Assembly (NCBI GenBank): GCA_001247695.2
Contig: LGRX02024772.1
Location: forward strand, 18,983-82,982
DNA from: Cymbomonas tetramitiformis
Taxonomy: Eukaryota > Chlorophyta > Pyramimonadophyceae > Pyramimonadales > Pyramimonadaceae
DNA length: 64,000 bases
Reading direction: 5' to 3'
In this document: positions 41,767 to 53,100 of the stretch, in pieces
How the letters are laid out: each line of letters starts with the position of its first letter
Position numbering within the stretch: position 1 is the first letter of the stretch
The notes under the pieces: model-generated
Seen by the model: only the letters and a program-made list of their open reading frames with translations
Told to the model about the DNA's origin: nothing
Databases searched by the model: none
Position numbers and translations under genes: made by a program

Positions 41767-44086
41767 GTGCGGCCTGCACCACTATCTTGCTCTCCGCCAC
41801 TTGTTGCTCCAGCAGTCGTCGATCTCGAGCTGCTTGGTCAAGTTGTTGGCGTTGCTCTTCCGCGGCGCGCTGCATTTCTCGAAGTTGTTGGTGGTGACGT
41901 GCAGCTTCCTCCGCCTGCGATGCTACAGCTTGTTCATGCTGATGTGAGACAGCGTCCGCGGCATGCTGCATGCGCGCTATCTGCTCCTCAGCAGATTCGA
42001 GAGCGGCCTGTCGCGCTTCTTGGCACACCTTGGTGCGGAGCTCCTGCTGCATCCGAGTTGCTTCCTCCACGGCATTGTGCATGTCCATGCGCAACGCTGT
42101 GAGCTGCGCTTGGTGCGCAGTGGCTGCATCCAACGCGACTCGTTCGGTCTCCTCTTGCAGCTCTCGTAGTTGCCGCTCGTGTCGCGTGACTTGAGCTTGG
42201 CGTCGCCGTTGGCGTCCACCCTTTTGCCGAGAGCTCCTAGATGAAGAGGTGTGCGAGGCGTCAGAGGAGAGCGCTTCAGTAGAAGATGTTTGACACGATG
42301 AAAGTGTGGACTTCTCCTCGCTGGACGTAGAGGTGGAGTCGTACATCAATTTACCTTCGTCACTGCGACGTCGAGCCCTGGCGAGCTTGCGCTTGGCCAA
42401 CTTCTGCCGCTTCCGCTCCTGCTTCGCCACCTCCTTCTTATGGGCTAACTCCGTCAAAGCTTGGACACGTACAGCACGTTCTCGTTGTGTGGGTCGTGGG
42501 GCAGATGAAGCTTTTGATCGAGGTGGTTGTGGGGCGGAGTCAACGGAATGAACGTCTTCCTCATTGATCGTGGAGTCATCTTCAGACGACAAGACGCCAT
42601 AGGGGTTGCGGCTAGGTACAGATTGTACGCCATGCTGTTGAACACTTGCTCCCAAAGTGGTTGTACGCCTTAGAGTCTTTATCACCTCCTCGACGCTCAC
42701 TCCCAACCGCACCAGCCTTGCAGGCCGGTTGGCTGGGATGGTCGTGACGAGTGGTCGTGCAGAGTGGAGGTGATGATAATGGTGGCTTGCTGAGGTAACA
42801 TGCGACAGAAGGAGTCCACGAGATGAGATCACGCGTTGCTCTCCACTCTTCGTTCTCAGCTGCACCTCCCATGTGATTGCAGCAATGGAGTCTTCTTGGC
42901 CACACAGGCGGCGAAGATGTCTACGCAAGGTCGCCCATTGTTTCGGGGTCACGTCAGGCGTGTCCGTCAGAGCTGACCACTCGTGGAGGACTTCGCGCTT
43001 CACATGTTGTTCACGCTGGACCGCAAAGGTGGTGCACTTGGAAGCGAAGTCCACGGTAGCCTTCCACGCTTTCATACACTTCCTCACGTAGAACTCGGAC
43101 CGGGCGATGTTACACACCGTGATTTCGAGAGTGATCTCTTTTACACGACGTTGTTCTTCTCGCCATGCACTCAAGAGCCGGGACGCCAATCGTGAACTTG
43201 CGTGTCCAGCAAAATCTTGCTTTTTGCGTTGGACCTGATTCTTGCGATGAGCTCGCTCGTGCCATGCTGTAAGGGAAACACGCATGAGTGCGAGACGGGC
43301 ACGTAGGCGCCATGTCGTAAGCGCAGATGAAACACGCCCGCTGAGCACTCGTGCTGTCCAAGTACTCCACCAATTACGCAATGCACATACCGCCAGAATA
43401 TCCACTGCTACAGCTTGGCGTGCCAGCCTGACGCTCCACTCGTTCACGCTTGACAAACCGCGCTCGCCACTTGAGGGTGCACTTTCACGCCTAGGCGTAA
43501 ATATGTTGCTCTCATGGGTCAGGTTTCCAACGTGATGCTCTGGTGCCAAAGGCAAATGGTCAACTACAGCTTCGCTATGAGGAGATGATCTCAAATTATG
43601 AGCGGTGGCTATAGCGACCGTGTTGAGCTCCTCGAGAGCTGGTTGGCTACGTTGTAGACCTGAGGCACCTGCACCCCCTGCACGCTGCTGGGGTGTAGAG
43701 TAGCACTCAAACATACGTACAGTGGCAGATACCAGCCCAGGAGAGTCACGCGAGCCGTCGGGGAAATTCGTGGGCGTGGCAGGCAGCGATGCTTGGGTGC
43801 GACTTTCCTCTTGAGGTAGAGGCGCGCTCGCCAAAAGCGCGTATTCGCCCTCCAGAGAACGTTGTACTGCTCCCCCCCCCCTGCTGCCCCGCCGCGCTCC
43901 GGCTGGCGCCTCCCATTCCGGGACAAAGTACGGGGTGGGCCCCAAAGCCCCAAGCCCATCCAATCCCCGGTGCTCAAACACCTGGGCCGAGCTGGAGAGC
44001 CCGGAGGGCCCAGAAACAGCACCCGCCACCCCCGAGCGCCGCTGAGGCGGAATATACAGCGAAGAAGCCCGCCGTGAAGAGGACAT
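41714..44086 (-). CDS. Element A upstream ORF: Sfi1-like tryptophan repeats plus coiled coil
   Basis: 790 residues, overlapping the gag ORF start by 53 nt in another frame. Residues ~1-215 are low-complexity. About residues 215-390 show helical repeats ending in a tryptophan (TTW, TAW, SAW, KAW, HEW), several spaced close to 33 residues and with L-L-x-x-W-[KR] ends (RLLSAWREE). That resembles the centrin-binding repeats of Sfi1-type proteins. A basic, Ser-rich stretch follows, then a long coiled coil (about 625-780) like the one that opens element B gag. I do not know the function. It may be the N-terminal part of gag, reached by frameshift or fused in other copies, or a separate structural ORF. 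The Sfi1 comparison is by pattern only. Confidence 0.7.
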   Translation of the reverse strand: MSSSRRASSLYIPPQRRSGVAGAVSGPSGLSSSAQVFEHRGLDGLGALGPTPYFVPEWEAPAGARRGSRGGGAVQRSLEGEYALLASAPLPQEESRTQASLPATPTNFPDGSRDSPGLVSATVRMFECYSTPQQRAGGAGASGLQRSQPALEELNTVAIATAHNLRSSPHSEAVVDHLPLAPEHHVGNLTHESNIFTPRRESAPSSGERGLSSVNEWSVRLARQAVAVDILAVCALRNWWSTWTARVLSGRVSSALTTWRLRARLALMRVSLTAWHERAHRKNQVQRKKQDFAGHASSRLASRLLSAWREEQRRVKEITLEITVCNIARSEFYVRKCMKAWKATVDFASKCTTFAVQREQHVKREVLHEWSALTDTPDVTPKQWATLRRHLRRLCGQEDSIAAITWEVQLRTKSGEQRVISSRGLLLSHVTSASHHYHHLHSARPLVTTIPANRPARLVRLGVSVEEVIKTLRRTTTLGASVQQHGVQSVPSRNPYGVLSSEDDSTINEEDVHSVDSAPQPPRSKASSAPRPTQRERAVRVQALTELAHKKEVAKQERKRQKLAKRKLARARRRSDEGKLMYDSTSTSSEEKSTLSSCQTSSTEALSSDASHTSSSRSSRQKGGRQRRRQAQVTRHERQLRELQEETERVALDAATAHQAQLTALRMDMHNAVEEATRMQQELRTKVCQEARQAALESAEEQIARMQHAADAVSHQHEQAVASQAEEAARHHQQLREMQRAAEEQRQQLDQAARDRRLLEQQVAESKIVVQAALEAADGRAHSRPEHATT

Positions 44087-45320
44087 TGAAAAAGCTGCTT
44101 AAGTCGGTGGAGAAACGCAGCAATCTGATTCCGAAAAATCTGCCAGCGCTTCCGCCGTACAGGCGTATAGTGTTAAGAGCGAAGACGCAGAAGCCCAACA
44201 GCAAATAAACAACTGCCGTTACCAAATCCCAACCAAAGTTTTCCAGCGAATTCGAAGAGGTAAGACGAAAACAAATCGAGCAAAACTGGCCAACGATCGG
44301 CCCACGGAAGTCAAAGCAACGCTGCAGCTCTTAGGGTTAGCCACTGTTAAGAACGCTAGAGCGCTGCAGAGCTTAAGGGCAACGAAGGCAAGCCGCATCT
44401 GCCAATTCAGAGAACATTTTCGAATTCCAAAGCATAAATTTGCGTAATTCCACTCAGTCGCAAAGACACTCGACGAAGAACACGCACGCCAGCGGAACAG
44501 CGCTAATTCGAAGCTGCATCACGCCAATTCCGAGCCAAAGAAGAACGTTGCGCACACATTCCAACTGCAGAGTGGAGAGTAGACGAAGATCTCGCGGAAA
44601 ACGCTGACTAACCGGTACAATTCCCGAGAAGAATTAACGGCGCAAAGCTGCCAGCGAGTAAGAAAAACGCCGAGGCGTTGTCCAGTGCGTCAGAGCGCAA
44701 ATATGCCCAGCAGCCAGAAGTAGATTCCCAAATCCCGCAAAGCCGGTCTCCAGGGAAGAATTACAATCCCCGATACAATCCGCACCGTGAATTTGGCAGT
44801 CGCGCACGCCAATGGAACGCGGAAAGGATAACGCAACGAGGCCAAGGACTCAAATAGCTGTTACACTGCACACTGGACAAGTCGCAATTCTCTAATCTCC
44901 ACAGATCACGACGCCACGAAGAATTAAGTCTCCATTGACAATTGAAAGATAAGATACAACGTCAAAAAGCGCCATGGAGGCCAGTAAGTGAAAAACGACT
45001 GCACCCACGGTAGGTGGGCACTTTTAGGCCCTAAAAGTGCCCGATTTCTGGAATCCAGTGTAAACCATCACCTCGCAACGCGCTGAAGAAGAAATTCAAT
45101 CCAGACTGGTCATAAAAGACAACTTATTTGAGCATTGAGCACCAACTAGCCGAAAGAAACTGAAGCGAAGCCGCTGGCCAGTGAGGCTCGGGGTACCCGT
45201 AACGCACTAGCAGCGCGAGAGCTCAAATACTATCCGAAGATTAGGAGAACACACAAATTCGCCCGAAAAGCTATAATTGTAAATCAGAAAAAACGTGTGG
45301 AAGCGGCGGTGGCGGTGGTG
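44087..45320 (-). other. 5' leader of element A
   Basis: About 1.23 kb between the primer-binding site and the first long ORF. It has no substantial minus-strand ORF and probably holds packaging and translation signals, which I cannot place. Retrotransposon leaders of this length are unusual but occur in large elements. Confidence 0.6.
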
Positions 45321-45338
45321 CGTAGCACTATGATACCA
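45321..45338 (-). promoter_or_regulatory. Primer-binding site of element A
   Basis: Three bases inside the 5' LTR the sense strand reads TGGTATCATAGTGCTACG. The first eight bases are those of the initiator-methionine tRNA primer site common in plant LTR elements (TGGTATCAGAGC); the rest diverges, so the exact primer tRNA is uncertain. Confidence 0.6.
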
Positions 45339-45341
45339 TTT

Positions 45342-45851
45342 TGTAGGAGGCAGTACCAAACCTTCTACTTAACAGTCACTGTGAAACTACTTGTGGACAA
45401 GATATAGTGCAAGGTTCTATATTATGCTCTATATCTTATTTGATGCTAACCAAACTATGCTGGTTCTTAGGATCTATGTCCAGACTCAATGCATATACTT
45501 GCATACAAGAATTAGGTATTTATTTGACTTTTGCCATGGTTGCGGCTGTTTTTACTCTAGAAATCTCAACTGTTTCTTTGGCCTTGGCCATTACTTATTC
45601 ACTCAACTCTCTGAGGTAATCCTAATCAGCATGGCCAAGTCTCATCAACCTATCATATGCTTGTACTACATTATCATGCAGTATGATGTGCCAGTATTCT
45701 ACATGTCACAATATTACACAGTACAGTGGTACTGTGTACTCCCATATAAGGGGGGTCTCTTCCTCAACAGGGGTCTCGGGCGCTAATGCTGTAAGGCGCG
45801 TATGACACTTTTGAGTCATCCGCGCATGACACCGTGTGTTGTCCTAGCACA
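45342..45851 (-). repeat. 5' LTR of element A
   Basis: 510 bp, nearly identical to 6714-7237, ending CCTAGCACA and followed by the CGATG duplication. Confidence 0.93.
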
Positions 45852-45856
45852 CGATG

Positions 45857-46330
45857 ACGCAAGTGGGTGTCGGGCGCGAGCTCGTGAATGGGTGTGGCAG
45901 GTGAGATCGCGACTAGGCGATGTTACGTGCACGTGCGAGGTCGCAAGTGGACGGTGTCAGACGCATGGACGCGAGCGAGTGGGAGTCAGAAGCGAGTTCG
46001 TGAGCGGGTGTCATACGCGAGTACGCGAATGGGTGTAAGAGTTGATGTCGCGAGTGAGCGGTGTCCGAGACGCGAGATCGCAAGTGGGTATCAGACGCGC
46101 GGGTCACGAGTGGCTGTCAGACGCGAGGCCGCGAGTGGGTGGCCGGCCCGAGGGCGCGAATGGGCGGTGTCAGACGCGATGACGCGAGTGGGCGTTAGTT
46201 TTAAGGACGCGAGTGGGTGTCAGACGCGAGCGAGGACGCGTGCGGGTATCAAACGCGAGGTCGCGAGTGGGTGTCAAAGGCGAGGTCAAAAGTAAGTGTC
46301 AGACGCGAGCGGGGTCTAGAGGTGAGTATG
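45857..46330 (+). repeat. G-rich minisatellite, target of element A
   Basis: Degenerate tandem units of about 24-30 bp around CGCGAGTGGGTGTCAGACGCGAGGT. The array resumes exactly after the right target duplication; its left part is at 6640-6713. Open frames through it are repeat artefacts. Confidence 0.75.
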
Positions 46331-49300
46331 TGTCAGACGTCACTCTAGCGTTTTGGTATGATTGGAGATTAGGCGTTACACAGGATTTGATCGTTTATTC
46401 TCCAGTCTGTGTTCGGCTGACGTCGGGCTGAAGTACGCACGTATGGTATGCACGTATGGGCAATATGCTATACGTACGATGTGGTTGAGATTGGTGTGGA
46501 AAAGTAGCATTAGCAGAGCGTGCTAGCGCCTCTTCACTGGACTCGACGCCGAACTACAAGATTGCGTCGTACTGTGTTGTGCGGTGCGTGCAGGATGTGT
46601 TATCGCGTTGGACACGGTGCCGTCAACTTTGCATATACATGTAGGAACTACGGGACGATTAAACGCCGATTAATGCACGAGGCTGATACACGAAACCACC
46701 TGTATGCCGATTTCTGAGTTGCATGTATATGATCAAATCGGGTGTTTTTCAACACCGGTTTAATGCAAGAGATGTCGATTATCACTGGTGTTCGGTTTGT
46801 GTAACTTTATTGAATTGCAGTGTGTAAACATCCGCTGGTCGTTTGCGAGTGAGATACAAGTATATCTGATTACACTCTAGCTTGCTACAAAGCGACTGGC
46901 ATGCACCAGATGCAATTCTATCTAGGTGAGTGACGGATTAAACGTGCTCGATACATGTTGTGATGGCATTCATGATCGTGTCCATAGCATATTGCAGGGT
47001 GAACGTGTTTGTGATTATCAAGCGACTTAAGCCGGTGTTGGCGGAATTTCTTTCATGCAGATTGGACTTGTTTTAGTTTGCTTATATATATTATAATTGA
47101 ATGGAATCCTTAGCACCGCTGACATCAAACGGCATCGTATCTCAAACGTAGGATATGCGCGTATTCGGGTTCGCCGCATCTACATACGAGATACGTATGC
47201 CATGTCACGTGACTGCTATAAAGATGGGAACCGTCACTGTCTGTATATAAATGCTCTCTGTTTAAATATTTATATATTGGGTAACACTAGAGACGCTGGA
47301 ATTCAGAATAGAAATTTCGTTATTAAGTATTCACTGGTTTGTCATCTCGCGATATCGAACCTGAACGCTGATGACGTCCAGCAGTCACTCGCTGACATAT
47401 ATATGGGATGCCTATTACCCGCAGCTATACCGGACGTGCAAATATGCGTCATACCTTCGGAATATGTTACATTCCGCAGGTATTCCGGATCCACAAAGAT
47501 CCAACATACTTACACGATATGTAATATGCTGCATACTAACGGGACCCGCAACCATAATGCGCATAAATACGGGGGGTGCATATTCCCCGCAGATTTGTTG
47601 TAGGTACCTGTTATGCAGGAGTTTTACACCAGCAGTATATAACCACAATTATGCGGGTGCTGCAAACACAATGCGCATATATGCGGGACCCATCTCAAAG
47701 GCGAAGTTTGACGTAGGGTATGCGGGTCGAAAACCCCCGGATGTACACACTTCAGTTTATTAATATCCTTTGTCTACGCGCGGCTAGCATTAAATGAGTT
47801 GCCTACGCGCAGACTACGATATTCGGCATTTGACTACGTGCATACTCGACTTAACACTTGTGTTTAGTTCCAAAATGCGCTTCATAAAATAATCACCGTA
47901 TAGCCAAATAAACGTTTGTGTGTGGTTGACATTACGACACGTCATCTCCACGTCGGACTACGTAAGCGCCACGTCGATACATTGGCCAAACAATTGATAA
48001 ATTGTAAAATGAATAAAATATCCACAATATGTTGTTGGGTGTGTGACTGGAGCCTGACAGGGGACTACGGTATCTTGCGATGTCCTCAGCACAGCAGCCG
48101 CATCATGTTCTACCACGTTGCTGGGATGCTTGGAGACCGACGGGCATTTTTGCTACCCGACGGTTTGGGTTGGATTCCCAACATCTCTACCGAGCCGCGT
48201 TTATTGTCCCCTCTTCAGGTTGCCATTTCCTGTACTTCGGTTTTCCGCCAGCAGCGTTGCTGGCGACATCTCTTCCCCCAGTCGTTCACGCATGTACAAA
48301 AAAAGTCAACCCGAACATAAATTGGCTGCACAGCTTGGTCTCTCTTCCGCTTTTCTGACGCAATTTAGCTTTTCCGCTGACAAGTTACTTCCCTGTTTTG
48401 GACTGGTATGTCTCTTTTTAACATTCCCACACGAGGGCGAAGCGGTCCGACAGGCTCAGTCTGTTTGACATGGGTTCAAACCCCATCGCTCTGACTGATT
48501 TTTGCTCTGCGATTTTCGCTCTCCGATGTGTGTAGGCTCTCGATTATCATTACCGTGGTTAGATGTCCGAAGAGCGTGCTTAGCAGCACATTTCCATCCG
48601 CCCCAGCGTACGCCACAGGAATACCGTATGGCCGTTAAGGCCTATGCGGAGCACGAGTCGACGACAACGAATAAGGCTTCCAGTTCTCATGATCAGTGGC
48701 AAATTTTGTCACTAGGGATCGCGAGAGACAGAGGTTTCAGCAGTAGCAGAGCGTCGTCCGTCTGGAATCATTTTCTATGATAATAAATGTTATGTGCTCC
48801 CTGTCACGAAGACTGGCAGTCCTGTCACACCCTACCTGAGCAGTTCGAGAGCCCCCTGAGAGCTCTACCCAAGCTGTAACTAGGCATGCTGCTCTGTTAC
48901 TTGCTGAGCAGGCCTCTCTTCTGAAAGTAAGAAAGGGGACTGCATTGGAAGGCGACGTTGTCCGTATAGATAAGAGACATCTCATTCTAGGGAGGCATGA
49001 GGTGTTTACGGTAAGCCCAATGAGTGGAAATTGCTAGAGCTTTCGGCAGAAACGGTAGAGCATGCTTCCACTAAAGACAACTCTGACCGAGGATCCGTGG
49101 ATGTAACATACTTATTGGAAGTTGCAAGTCTTGCGTTAACTCGTGGATGGATACTGAAGTACTGGAACTCGTGGATCGATGGATACTGAAGTACAGTAGA
49201 CGCCCCAAACACTAGACTCGAATATCATGACTTTTAACTGACATGTTGTACATATACATGCGTTTTTAGACATTATGAAGTCCAGACGTGCAAAATTGAA

Positions 49301-50115
49301 CACTTCTCCATGAAGCTTTATTACAAATACAATCGAATAAAATGGCGTCTAGTGCATCTGAAAATACTGGACTTTAAGGGACCTTAAATAATAGCCGTCG
49401 CAAATGTTAAACCATTCCAAAACTCCAGTGTAAGCTCAAGCTATTTTGAGGTTTTCAAAGTTGGTGACACACATCTGGGCCATTGAAATCAACATATTGG
49501 ACCAGACAATGTATACTCCATCACTAACAAAGGAAACTGCAACGGTTTGACATCACAAGAATTAACTCTACGTTTCTGTTTTACACACATTTGTTCCATT
49601 AAGTTCAATGCACCTATTAAAAGGTTCCACAGTCCTAAATCTTCATATATTCCCCTCAAATTTTGTGTTCTTCTTCATATTGCCGCACTGGACCTTGCAC
49701 CACGGCTTGCATCCCACAGCACCACCACCAATATCCATCCCCTTAATATCTACCAGACGTGCTCTATTGTTGCTCCTTACTTGCCTTAACATACACAGTT
49801 ATTTTCCTTCTGGCAGCCATTTAGCACTGTTGGTTCAAATGTAGATTACTCGTTGCACTAAACACTTCATAGAATATGAAGTATGAACTCTGCACATACT
49901 CTCAAGGGCTTGGCATAACCATACAGCGGTCATATATCTGTCTTGCATGCATCTGTTCTGCAAACGGATGGAATGAGTAAAGTCATCCCCATCAACTTGT
50001 CCCAGAAATGAAAACCAAAATGGGCATCTGTGTGCTGTGGAAGGCGCTTGAATATGTCAGTTCAGTGTCTCCCCCAACGCATCTTCGCATTTACTCCCAG
50101 GGTTCTGCGTATACG
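46331..50115. other. Intergenic sequence without a supported gene
   Basis: Only short frames without conserved motifs. 47340-47700 is enriched in degenerate CATATGCGxxATACC/CCGCAG-type words but has no clear period. One tRNA-like sequence at 48433-48493 is listed separately. Confidence 0.5.
48433..48493 (+). tRNA. tRNA-like sequence lacking a D arm (pseudogene or SINE relic)
   Basis: GAGGGCG and CGCTCTG can form a six-pair acceptor. GACAG-GCTCAGT-CTGTT forms a 5-bp stem with a 7-base loop, and ATGGG-TTCAAAC-CCCAT is a perfect T arm with a B box. Only nine bases replace the D arm, and position 33 of the loop is C instead of U. It is therefore unlikely to be a working cytosolic tRNA. Confidence 0.3.
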
Positions 50116-53100
50116 TCATAGCTGCCCTGGCAGGGACGATGATGTTTGCTGCAGCAATTTTGTTATTTCTGTCTGGAAGCTATGTTGTGAACGTTGCATC
50201 TCTTTCATCTGCGAAGGGCACAAGAACACGTCGCCGTGAATCACTTCCTCCAGAGCAGCCTTCCAGTGACAGAACATGAGAACACCGCAGAGCAAAAAGA
50301 AAGCATTTTCAGAGGGCAAACAGCACGGATGAGCGTTATAACCTCCTTGATCTGATCATCTCAACAAACTTCAAGGCAGTGGCAAACAGCAATCAGCCAG
50401 GTTCCTTGGATTTCCAAGTGATTCACTTAATAACATGCGTGGAAAATAGAAGCAGCAGGAAGCTTCTCACCCGCTCTTCTAGTTGATTGATTTTTTCCTC
50501 CACATTAAAAGAGAGAGAGTCGGTATTTGATAAACCCCATGGGTTACAACTCTCCTCAACCGGGGAGTCGGAGCTGCCCGTGGTAGCAACCTTGATTGCA
50601 GGTGACTCAGATTCGCTTGCGACATTTGCGGGCCCATCCTCTGATCTCCTCATGTCCGAGGGAGATGAGCTCTCGCATTCCTCAGCACTCGAACCAAGCG
50701 CAGTATCCTTGATCTTCAGGACATGCTGTAAACTAGGGTTGTAGTCCAGCAGGTGGTCCCGCATGCTGATGTTCTTAGTGGAAGCGTAACTCTTCAGCTT
50801 TTTGTGATCGGTGCACCGTCCAGTGACCTGCTCTTCCTGCACCCCCGAGACTGCCCCTCAGAGCGCCGTTTGCGTGCAAAAAATACATGATGCTTGCTGC
50901 CACCATCTTTCACTCCCATCTCCTGTACCATATGATCTCCTGTGGTATCCTTCATCAACATCTTCTCTACGCAACATGATATATAATATACAGACACACA
51001 AAAAGAGCGCTCGTGTATACAAGAACGCGATATACACGATTTTCCACAATACAGTTCTTGCATTTTACTCGACTCCTCGTTTGCGGGGATGTCATCATTT
51101 TTTAAGGTCCTCGTTGTGGCGCCGCGATGAGGACTCCAACTCCGCGTCCCCCATCATTCCGATTTTCCGGACTGAGGACTTTGCAGCTCGCATTTTCTGC
51201 GATGACAACCTGACGATGACGTTCACGGTGCAGCTCCTCGTCTCAGGACTATTTGTCTCGCGCTCCTCAGAGGAGCGTGAGACAAAGAGTCCTGAGCTTC
51301 TTGTAGAAATGTCAGCCACCGTCAGCCACATAGATCGCGTTCAGTCGATTTCCGTCAGGACTTTGCTTGAAAATGCGAGATGCGATTTTGCACCGAAAGT
51401 CCTCAGGATCCGGCCGCAAACGAGGCGGCGAGTAAAGTGCAACAACTGTAATCAGCCACAGATAAAATTGATGGAGCGCAAAAAGCATGCAAGCAGCCTG
51501 CAGGAAACCTCACCACCCCGAAGGAGTCGCTCTTTCTTTTGTTTCAGTGTTGAAGTAAGTTGATTCGCATAAGTATGAGATCCCCGAGTTGCATCACTTA
51601 CCAAACTAAGATATGTCTCCTTCCGTTCCTCCCAGGTGGCTCGGAGCTCTTTTTTGACATCTGGGAAGGCCCTCAACACCGGCTCCAAATCTCCCTGCAC
51701 CGCGCCGTGCCCCCACCAGGGTTTCTGTACACTCCTCTTGATCGCCCGGCTCGTACCTTTACGGGAGGTTTCGCGCCCCTTCACCCCGGCAACACGTATC
51801 CGGAACGCTCGGCAAGGGTTTGACTGCACTGCTCCGGCGAGCACAGACCTGACTTCCAACATAACAGACGGCGCAGAGTCCCGGTGCTGACGATTCTAGG
51901 GGCGCCCAGGGACCATACAACCACCGGCTTCCCGGCCTCCTAAGGGGACGAAGGGCATTCAAGATCAGCATTGAAGAAAGCATTTTGCACCGACTGCCTT
52001 TTCCGAAGAGCTGCTCCACAAGTCCACGCACCGCAGAAATCTCACACAGCTCTACGTCAGTTTTGCATCGGATATTGAACGCACGGATTTCGAGAGACTG
52101 CAAGAGAGCGCCTGTCCATCACCAACCACCAGCAGGGCGCGCCTTCAGGGGCACACACACGTGCCTATGGCACCTCCTGTCAGTTGAACAACAGAGTGCA
52201 AGACTGTTTCCGCCTGCAACCCTACAGTGGGTACCGGAATGCATGAGGGTGTGCATCCACACCGACCCTTTCTGCGGGATGGTGCAGAGCAGGTGTGTCT
52301 GTGCTCACTCACACCCGCAACTTTCACAACGCTCTCAGAGTAAAAGAGTATGCCCGCCTGCAGCCCGAGCTCTCAGAGTGATAGAGTGTGCCCGCGTGCA
52401 GCCCGAGCTCTCAGAGTGATAGAGTGTGCCCGCCTCCAGCCGAGCTCTCCAGAGTGATAGAATGTGCCCGCGTGCAGCCAGGCTCTCAGAGTGATAGAGT
52501 GTGCCCGCCTCAGCCCGAGCTCTCAGAGTGATAGAAGTGTGCCCGCCTGCAGCCCGGCGCTAAGAGTGATTTGATAGAGTGTGTGTGCCCGCCTGCACCC
52601 GGGAGCTCTCCAGAGTGAAAGAGTGTGCCCGCGTGCAGCCGAGCTACAGATTGAAAGAGTGTGCCCGCCTCCAGCCCGAGCTCTCAGAGTGAAAGAGTGT
52701 GCCCGCCTGCAGCCCGAGCTCTCAGAGTGATAGAGTGTGCCCGCCTGCAGCGCGCGCCTTTAGAGTGCTCCAGTCTACACCACCCGGGGTCTGAAGGAGG
52801 AAACTTCTTCCACTGACTGCTTGGCGTCAGCACAGGCCCCCCCAGGGCCCTCTGGCACCCCTCGCGGATTAAACTCAGTTGTTACCTTCTCCAAAAAAGG
52901 AGCCCTCGGCGAAGAAGAACAGGGCTTTGTTGGTTGTGTTGTTCACTACCTCGAGCCTGCCTGCCCGGCCGAACATCCCAGCAGGCCCCGGGCCTTCACG
53001 GGCAGCGGAGGTCCCTCCATCACGGGCTCTGGAGAACACGAAAGCTCCATGCAACAAGTGCAAAGCAACCCAAAGTGGTTCGGAGGAAGCGGCCCTCAAC

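Larger units (their letters stand above)
6714..45851 (-). mobile_element. Element A: Ty3/gypsy-type LTR retrotransposon with two DNA methyltransferase domains, carrying three nested insertions
   Basis: Direct repeats starting TGTAGGAGGC and ending CCTAGCACA bound the element at 6714-7237 and 45342-45851. CGATG flanks both outer ends (6709-6713 and 45852-45856). A C-run next to the left LTR (a G-run on the minus strand) is the polypurine tract, and a TGGTATCA-type primer-binding site adjoins the right LTR, so transcription runs right to left. The span is 39.1 kb, but a CACTA transposon, a MITE and element B account for 24.7 kb, leaving about 14.5 kb. Coding order in the sense direction is an ORF with Sfi1-like repeats and coiled coil, gag with zinc knuckle, then pol. 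The LTRs differ at only two or three bases plus two small indels, so insertion is recent. Confidence 0.93.

Noticed and set aside
48433..48493. Selenocysteine tRNA (loop reads TCA at the anticodon position)
   Set aside because: No D arm, short acceptor, C at position 33 and no long variable arm; the resemblance is limited to the T arm.
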